64,000 nucleotides of DNA from MKUN01 sp964481425 (GTDB lineage Bacteria > Bacteroidota > Bacteroidia > Chitinophagales > Chitinophagaceae). The notes under the pieces were generated by a model that searched no databases, had not been told where the DNA came from, and worked only from the letters and a program-made list of their open reading frames with translations. The stretch spans positions 62,001-126,000 of the forward strand of contig CAYZTM010000006.1 of the NCBI GenBank assembly GCA_964481425.1, given 5' to 3'. The position numbers were made by a program, and so were the translations under genes. Below, in pieces: positions 59,659 through 64,000 of this stretch (position 1 is its first letter; each line of letters opens with the position of its first letter).

Positions 59659-59761
59659 AGCGCCTCTTTTGTCGCCTTTTTTGCCCATTTACTAACAAAC
59701 GGCCAGGGACATCCGTCTTATTACTATATGTACACTTACCAAACACTTAACACACTCAATT

Positions 59762-60787
59762 ATGCTACAACGTATCGCCTTCCCGGCCCTCATTGCTGCC
59801 TCGCTGATGCTTATAGCATCCTGCAGCAAGAACAGCAGTGACACAAACCCGGTATTCAACCCCAATACCGGCAATACCAACCTGCATACTTATACAGAGC
59901 CGGATACCAATTACGACCGTTCGCACCTCAACCAATTATTCAGTGCACTGCGTTATACGCCGCAAACATTTTCGGTTACGGCCGGGCAAATGACGACCGT
60001 TCACGGGGCATCGGGAACCTTGCTCACATTCTACCCCAATTCCTTCAAAGATGTCAATGGCAATCTCATAACAGGCGGCACTGTGCAGTTGAAGCTGGTA
60101 GAAATGTATAAGCCGGGGAGCATGATCGCCAACCGGGCCATCACCATCGATAATAATGGTATACTGCAAAGCGGCGGAGAAGTATACATATCGGCTACCA
60201 GGAACAACCAGGAAGTATATGCCAATAAATACCGCATCGGCTTTAAAAGTAACGGACCTGTCAGCCAGGTAATGGCATTATTCTACGGCAATGCCAATAA
60301 CCCTGATTCACTGGTTACCTGGCCATTGGCACCTGTCATAGCTACCGGTTCTTATGTAACGGGAACAATCAATGTGCAGGATAGTGCACAAGGCAGCGGC
60401 ACTTACTTCCTCTTTGACTCCTGCACTTCTTTCCATTGGATCAACTGCGATTACTTTTATAACCAGCAACCTGTCACAGATATTTATGGCATTAGTCCTG
60501 ACACCAGCTTTAATGCATCCAATACATGCGTGTACCTCGTTTTCCCATCTATCAACTCGGTTACCAATTTGAATAAGTACGCAGCAGCTGCGCACACTTT
60601 CGATCTTTATCCAAGCTACAAAGTTGCTGTTGGCATAGGTATGCATATCATTGCCATTACCAATAAGAACGGGAATTATTATTATGACGCAATAATGAAT
60701 ACTACCGTCACCGACAGCATGGTGGTGAACCTGAATATGCAACCGCAGACACTTGCTTACATCACCAACGCGCTATTGAATCTTTAG
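59762..60787 (+). CDS. Outer-membrane lipoprotein of unknown function
   Basis: A 341-residue protein with a lipoprotein signal MLQRIAFPALIAASLMLIASC (lipobox IASC). The mature part starts with an Asn/Thr/Pro-rich segment. A Ig-like or carboxypeptidase-regulatory-like beta domain follows: TVHGASGTLLTFYPNSFKDVNG and GGTVQLKLVEMYKPGSMI, where inorganic-like FYPNSFKDVNGNLITG boxes occur in Bacteroidota lipoproteins. The middle contains SCTSFHWINCDYFYNQQ. No enzymatic motif is visible. A hairpin terminator lies after it. Confidence 0.8.
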   Translation: MLQRIAFPALIAASLMLIASCSKNSSDTNPVFNPNTGNTNLHTYTEPDTNYDRSHLNQLFSALRYTPQTFSVTAGQMTTVHGASGTLLTFYPNSFKDVNGNLITGGTVQLKLVEMYKPGSMIANRAITIDNNGILQSGGEVYISATRNNQEVYANKYRIGFKSNGPVSQVMALFYGNANNPDSLVTWPLAPVIATGSYVTGTINVQDSAQGSGTYFLFDSCTSFHWINCDYFYNQQPVTDIYGISPDTSFNASNTCVYLVFPSINSVTNLNKYAAAAHTFDLYPSYKVAVGIGMHIIAITNKNGNYYYDAIMNTTVTDSMVVNLNMQPQTLAYITNALLNL

Positions 60788-60820
60788 GTACTCAAACATA
60801 CATAGATAGCATACACTATA

Positions 60821-60849
60821 AAGTCCCGCTCTTCAGCGGGGCTTTTCTT
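60821..60849 (+). terminator. Terminator after the lipoprotein gene
   Basis: A 10-bp stem with one T-G pair (AAGTCCCGCT and AGCGGGGCTT, loop CTTC) is followed by TTTCTTT. It overlaps the 3' end of the convergent aldehyde dehydrogenase by one base. Confidence 0.8.
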
Positions 60850-62306
60850 TACAACTCTATGCACACGTTCTTCGGCTCGGTGAAGAAGCGCAGGGCATCC
60901 CAGCCGCCCTCTCGGCCCACGCCGCTGTTCTTGAAGCCTCCAAAGGGGGTGCGCAGGTCGCGGAGCAGCCAGCAGTTCACCCAGATGATACCGCTATGCA
61001 CCTGTGCCGCTACGCGGTTGGCACGGCTCACATCCTGTGTCCAAATGGTGGCCGATAAACCATAGTCGCTGGTATTGGCCAATTGCAGGGCTTCATCTTC
61101 GGTCTTGAAACTTTGCAGGGTCACTACCGGGCCAAATATCTCTTCCATATTGGTGCGGCAGTTGGGGCCAAGACCCTCTATTATGGTAGGTGCTATAAAG
61201 TAGCCGTTCTTACAGCGGCCTTCTAATGCTACACTATTACCGCCCAGCAATATGGTGCCCCCTTCATCCTTAGCCTGCTGTATCATGCCCATCACTTTGT
61301 CGTAGTGCATCTTACTCACTACCGCGCCCTGCCTGCTGCTATCTTCCAGCGGGTCGCCTACCGTGAGCTTTTTAGCACGGGCTATGAACTCTTCTTTGAA
61401 CTTTTCATAGATACTTTCCTCCACCAGTACGCGGCTGCCGCAGAGGCATATCTGGCCCTGGTTGCTGAAGGACGATTGCAAGGTCACCCGCATCATCTTG
61501 TCCCAGTCGCAGTCGGCAAAAATGATATTGGGGTTCTTGCCGCCCAGCTCCAGCGATACTTTTTTGAACATAGGCCCCGCCGTTGCTGCTATATCCCTGC
61601 CCGCCCTTGTGCTGCCGGTGAAGGATATGGCCTTGATGCCGGGGTGGGCCACTATGGCCGCACCGCAGCTCGGGCCGGTGCCATGCAATATATTCAGCAC
61701 ACCATCAGGCAGGCCGGCTTCTTTACAAATGATGCTCAGCAGGTAGCCCGTCATCGGTGTTACCTCGCTGGGCTTGGCCACCACGCAATTGCCCGCAGCA
61801 AGTGCCGGCGCTATCTTCCAGGTAAAGAGGTACAGCGGCAGGTTCCAGGGACTGATACAGCCCACTACGCCGATGGGCTGGCGCAGGGTATAATTGATGG
61901 CCTTGTCCTCCATGTTATGGCTCTCGGTGCTGAAGTGCATGGCCCCCGTGGCGAAGAAGCGGAAGTTGCTCGATGCGCGGGGTATGTCCACCTTTTTGCT
62001 TAGCCAGAGCGGCTTGCCGTTGTCATTGGTCTCCGCCAGTGCCAGTGCATCGAGGTTCTCGTCTATCAGCTCGGCTATGCGGTTCAGTACCTTGAAGCGC
62101 TCCTCGGCCGGGGTCTTGCCCCAGCTTTCGAAGGCCATCTTCGCAGCGCCTACGGCCTCATCCACATCTTTGGCATCGCTGTCGGGGGTTTGGCTATATA
62201 CCTCGCCCGTGGCAGGATTGATATTATCTATGTATTGGCCATTGAGCGGCGCCTGCAGGCTGCCTGCAATGTAATTGGCTATTTTGGAGGGAGCGCGTAG
62301 ATCCAT
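60849..62306 (-). CDS. NAD-dependent aldehyde dehydrogenase (ALDH8/2-aminomuconate semialdehyde type)
   Basis: A 485-residue ALDH superfamily enzyme. Catalytic Cys287 is in NQGQICLCGSR and the general base Glu253 in LELGGKNPN. The nucleotide-site segment SFTGSTRAGRDIA is at about 228-240, and the N-terminal SPWNLPLYLF box is conserved. NQGQICLCGSR with a second Cys two residues on resembles ALDH8A1 and hydroxymuconic semialdehyde dehydrogenases, so a muconate semialdehyde substrate (tryptophan or aromatic degradation) is likely but not certain. Base composition is visibly richer in G+C than neighbouring genes. No kynurenine gene is adjacent. Confidence 0.88.
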   Translation of the reverse strand: MDLRAPSKIANYIAGSLQAPLNGQYIDNINPATGEVYSQTPDSDAKDVDEAVGAAKMAFESWGKTPAEERFKVLNRIAELIDENLDALALAETNDNGKPLWLSKKVDIPRASSNFRFFATGAMHFSTESHNMEDKAINYTLRQPIGVVGCISPWNLPLYLFTWKIAPALAAGNCVVAKPSEVTPMTGYLLSIICKEAGLPDGVLNILHGTGPSCGAAIVAHPGIKAISFTGSTRAGRDIAATAGPMFKKVSLELGGKNPNIIFADCDWDKMMRVTLQSSFSNQGQICLCGSRVLVEESIYEKFKEEFIARAKKLTVGDPLEDSSRQGAVVSKMHYDKVMGMIQQAKDEGGTILLGGNSVALEGRCKNGYFIAPTIIEGLGPNCRTNMEEIFGPVVTLQSFKTEDEALQLANTSDYGLSATIWTQDVSRANRVAAQVHSGIIWVNCWLLRDLRTPFGGFKNSGVGREGGWDALRFFTEPKNVCIEL

Positions 62307-62386
62307 GGGGTAAAATTAAGTCAAAAGTAAAAAGTCAAAAGCCAAAAGAAAAGTTTAATATGTTTGTTGCTATTGTATAATTCTGG

Positions 62387-62492
62387 AGTTATTTCCGGTT
62401 TTTCCGGCCATGAGTTATTTCCGGTTGGGGTCGGTAGAATTTGTGGGAAACCGTTACAGGCTTATCACATGTGTTTTATAGTTATTTCCGGT
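62387..62492. repeat. Three direct copies of AGTTATTTCCGGT
   Basis: Copies start at 62387, 62413 and 62480 (spacing 26 and 67 bases). The first two share one extra T. They are not palindromic, so protein binding or duplication debris are both possible. Confidence 0.7.
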
Positions 62493-62517
62493 CATTGCAG
62501 GTTTGTCTTTTAAATGG

Positions 62518-62541
62518 CGACCAGGAGAGGAGTTCTGGTCG
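62518..62541. repeat. CGACCAG hairpin with T run
   Basis: CGACCAG (62518-62524) pairs with CTGGTCG (62535-62541). A T6 run follows at 62549-62554 on the plus strand. It could terminate plus-strand transcripts, though no gene precedes it. Confidence 0.45.
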
Positions 62542-62565
62542 TTGCCGGTTTTTTGCCTCACCCGA

Positions 62566-62582
62566 CCTCTCCAAAGGAGAGG
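62566..62582. repeat. CCTCTCC-AAA-GGAGAGG palindrome
   Basis: A 7-bp stem with a 3-base loop, flanked by CACCCGA and AGGTG. This type of sequence recurs as an interspersed palindrome in Bacteroidota genomes (recalled, not checked). Confidence 0.6.
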
Positions 62583-62603
62583 AGGTGTTACGTAAGTTTA
62601 TGG

Positions 62604-62696
62604 CAATGCCCGACCGGGTATGAAATAAATAATCGGGCATTGATTTTGGACAACAATTTGTTTTTCAATGCTTTGCAGGAATGACCGATGCCCGAT
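62604..62696. repeat. Inverted and direct copies of ATGCCCGA
   Basis: CAATGCCCGA (62604-62613) pairs with TCGGGCATTG (62633-62642), a 10-bp stem with a 19-base loop. A third copy, ATGCCCGAT, is at 62688-62696. Confidence 0.65.
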
Positions 62697-62700
62697 TTGT

Positions 62701-62760
62701 GCCCTCCTTCGCTACCACCTTCGCTAAAGCTACGGAGGTTGAAAAAGCTACGGCGGGCAA
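62701..62760. repeat. Nested imperfect palindromes with CTTCGCTAAAGCTACGG
   Basis: Inner arms ACCTTCGCTA and TACGGAGGT surround AAGC. Outer arms GCCCTCCTTCGCT and AGCTACGGCGGGC surround both. It has the form of a two-unit extragenic palindrome. Confidence 0.6.
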
Positions 62761-62935
62761 GACCCGGCCCTGCGTTCGATACGGTATAAAGGTTCGCATT
62801 TGGCTACAATATTTCAAAGAACTTTTAGCCCAAACGCTGTAATGAACAGTGTTTAAGATGCCGTAAATTTCGGAGGAATATTGGGATGTATAAAATTGAA
62901 TTTATTGATGGGGGAAAGGGATTAATTTATTGTAC

Positions 62936-62952
62936 GCAAGCGGGACGCTTGC
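62936..62952. repeat. GCAAGCG-GGA-CGCTTGC palindrome
   Basis: A perfect 7-bp stem with a three-base loop. The core GCG/CGC is shared with the next palindrome. Confidence 0.65.
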
Positions 62953-62961
62953 ATTATTTTG

Positions 62962-63007
62962 GGTCTAAGCGAGACGCTTAGACCAGTGGGGACGCTTAGA
63001 CCAGTGG
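62962..63007. repeat. GGTCTAAGCG palindrome with 17-bp tandem copy
   Basis: GGTCTAAGCG (62962-62971), loop AGA and CGCTTAGACC (62975-62984). Its right arm with flank, GACGCTTAGACCAGTGG, is repeated in tandem (62973-62989 and 62991-63007, 18-base period). Confidence 0.75.
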
Positions 63008-63102
63008 TTGTTCGCGGGCTATTACAGTATAGGTTGTATTATTAAATCTTTTTTCCAACCCCTGGTTATAAAATTCCGTCTTCACTACAGTATCTCCATC
63101 AC

Positions 63103-64000
63103 ATGCAAAGATTACTCATCACCGTATTGCTGGCAGCGCTCAGCTGCAGCACTTTCGCTCAATCGCAAGCCTGGCAATGGGCCCGGCGGGGCGGCTCCCA
63201 GGCATCAGGCATGCAGTCCTACGGGCCTTCCGAAGACCTTGACGATATTGTTACTGATAAACAAGGCAATGTATATGTGGTTGCGCATCATTTCAACTTG
63301 AATATCGATGTAGCGGGCTACCAGTTTCCCACGACTGGCGATGATAGGGTCTCCATGATATGTATTTCCAGTTTCAAGTGCGATGGCAGCCTGCGCTGGA
63401 TGAAGATGATGTACGGCTGCAACGGCCTGGCCCGTTCAATAAAGGTGGATACCCTTGGTGGTGTTTACGTTACAGGCTATGCAAATAATGTTGGCAACCA
63501 CGGAACTTGTACGCTGGAAGACGCAACACAGGTGGACACGGCCCTGGGGCAATGGCCTTACCCCATCAACAGGAGTTGGTTCCTGCTCAAGCTCGATACC
63601 GCTGGTGCTTACAAATGGATCCGTTTTCCGCAGCCCGACACTGCCACGATACACAGCAATAACTCCGGGGTATTTGACATGGATGTAGATCCCGACGGCA
63701 CCAGCTATATGCTGGGTTCGGTGAGCAATGGCGCATATGCAGGCGGGGCTTTCATCGTCAACCATGCCGGTGGTTGGGGTGCTTACCAAAACCAGGAGCT
63801 CTACATGTTCAAATACAATAGCAGTGGCACATTCCAGAGCGGCTACCACTTTCCATTCCACTTTGCAGGACATATAAACCCCGATGCGCGCATCACCCGC
63901 GATAGCAAAAGGCACCGGAGTATAATATACGGGCTGAACGGTGAGTATCCCGGCGACAGCCTGTGGATCAATAACCAGTTTGTGCCAAGCATATTTGTTG
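63103..64000 (+). CDS. Exported protein with SBBP/beta-propeller-like repeats, 5' part only
   Basis: The reading frame is open from the ATG at 63103 to the window edge (299 codons). It starts with a signal peptide, MQRLLITVLLAALSCSTFAQ, with cleavage after AQ. The mature part includes DDIVTDKQGNVYVVAHHFN and IKVDTLGGVYVTGYA, the NVYVxG-type strand of SBBP beta-propeller repeats. FDMDVDPDGTSYMLGS is a further repeat-like unit. Bacteroidota proteins of this type usually end in a T9SS sorting domain, which cannot be checked here. It is preceded by the repeat-rich gap. No clear promoter was found. Confidence 0.8.
   Translation, partial: MQRLLITVLLAALSCSTFAQSQAWQWARRGGSQASGMQSYGPSEDLDDIVTDKQGNVYVVAHHFNLNIDVAGYQFPTTGDDRVSMICISSFKCDGSLRWMKMMYGCNGLARSIKVDTLGGVYVTGYANNVGNHGTCTLEDATQVDTALGQWPYPINRSWFLLKLDTAGAYKWIRFPQPDTATIHSNNSGVFDMDVDPDGTSYMLGSVSNGAYAGGAFIVNHAGGWGAYQNQELYMFKYNSSGTFQSGYHFPFHFAGHINPDARITRDSKRHRSIIYGLNGEYPGDSLWINNQFVPSIFV

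Larger units (their letters stand above)
62307..63102. other. Repeat-rich 0.8 kb gap without a gene
   Basis: No frame here has a convincing protein. The segment contains at least five different palindromic or tandem repeats, listed separately, and looks like a landing place for interspersed repeats. No transposase, terminal repeat pair or target duplication was recognised. Confidence 0.7.

Noticed and set aside
62441..62623. 60-codon plus-strand frame in the repeat-rich gap
   Set aside because: It is composed of the palindromic repeats and has no start context or protein features.
1..64000. tRNA, rRNA, prophage, transposase or defence genes
   Set aside because: Looked for on both strands by motif and protein content; none was recognised.

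Overview
The window is a chromosomal segment of a Bacteroidota bacterium, most likely of the Chitinophagales/Chitinophagaceae type. The evidence is a C-terminal type IX secretion (T9SS) sorting domain, the futalosine menaquinone enzyme MqnC, a DUF4290 protein, the Bacteroidota form of RNA polymerase omega, a lipoprotein form of TamA beside TamB, a meso-DAP-type MurE, and many promoters with the Bacteroidota -7 element TAnnTTTG. No rRNA, tRNA, CRISPR array, insertion sequence, prophage or recognisable defence island is visible. Most of the window is ordinary core genome. The accessory-looking parts are a small pigment-type cluster and a repeat-rich gap near the right end.

Layout: 1-1.2 kb is the 3' end of a large T9SS-exported Ig-repeat protein. 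Next are mqnC and a GH15 glycosidase on the minus strand. From 9.65 to 4.25 kb (minus strand) lies a five-gene flexirubin/aryl-polyene-type cassette: O-methyltransferase, halogenase-like flavoprotein, a half-length ketosynthase, a complete ketosynthase and a cysteine-less ketosynthase. Signal peptidase lepB and three small genes follow. From 28.7 down to 12.7 kb (minus strand) is the division and cell wall (dcw) cluster mraZ-rsmH-ftsL-ftsI-murE-mraY-murD-ftsW-murG-murC-ftsQ-ftsA-ftsZ. It is tightly packed, with four one-base stop/start overlaps, and closes with a hairpin terminator. Its promoter carries four 10-bp operator repeats that fit MraZ autoregulation.

Divergent from mraZ are bamD and rpoZ, then a YjjG-type phosphatase, a DUF721/DciA-like protein, DUF4290 and murA. 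This MurA has Asp in place of the usual active-site Cys. Next come an alpha-glucan pair (GT4 glycosyltransferase and amylo-1,6-glucosidase), a metallo-beta-lactamase/rhodanese sulfur enzyme and a YugP-type membrane protease. The tamB-tamL envelope pair is followed by an unusual MerR regulator, two thioredoxin-fold proteins with reduced or absent cysteines, an LpxH-like phosphoesterase with a glycosyltransferase, and a split methionine synthase domain.

The right end carries a TonB-dependent receptor, a 59-residue antitoxin-like frame, a NAPE-PLD-type hydrolase, a secreted DRGH nuclease lipoprotein, two uncharacterised proteins, and a GC-rich aldehyde dehydrogenase. A 0.8 kb gap with several palindromic repeat families precedes the 5' part of another secreted protein, which runs off the window. 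The central theme is envelope biogenesis: peptidoglycan precursor synthesis (MurA, C, D, E, G, MraY), septation (Fts proteins), outer-membrane assembly (BamD, TamB/TamL), lipid A-type phosphoesterase and signal peptidase. The least explained items are the ketosynthase trio, a plus-strand terminator with no upstream gene at 52.5 kb, and the repeat nest at 62.4-63.0 kb.
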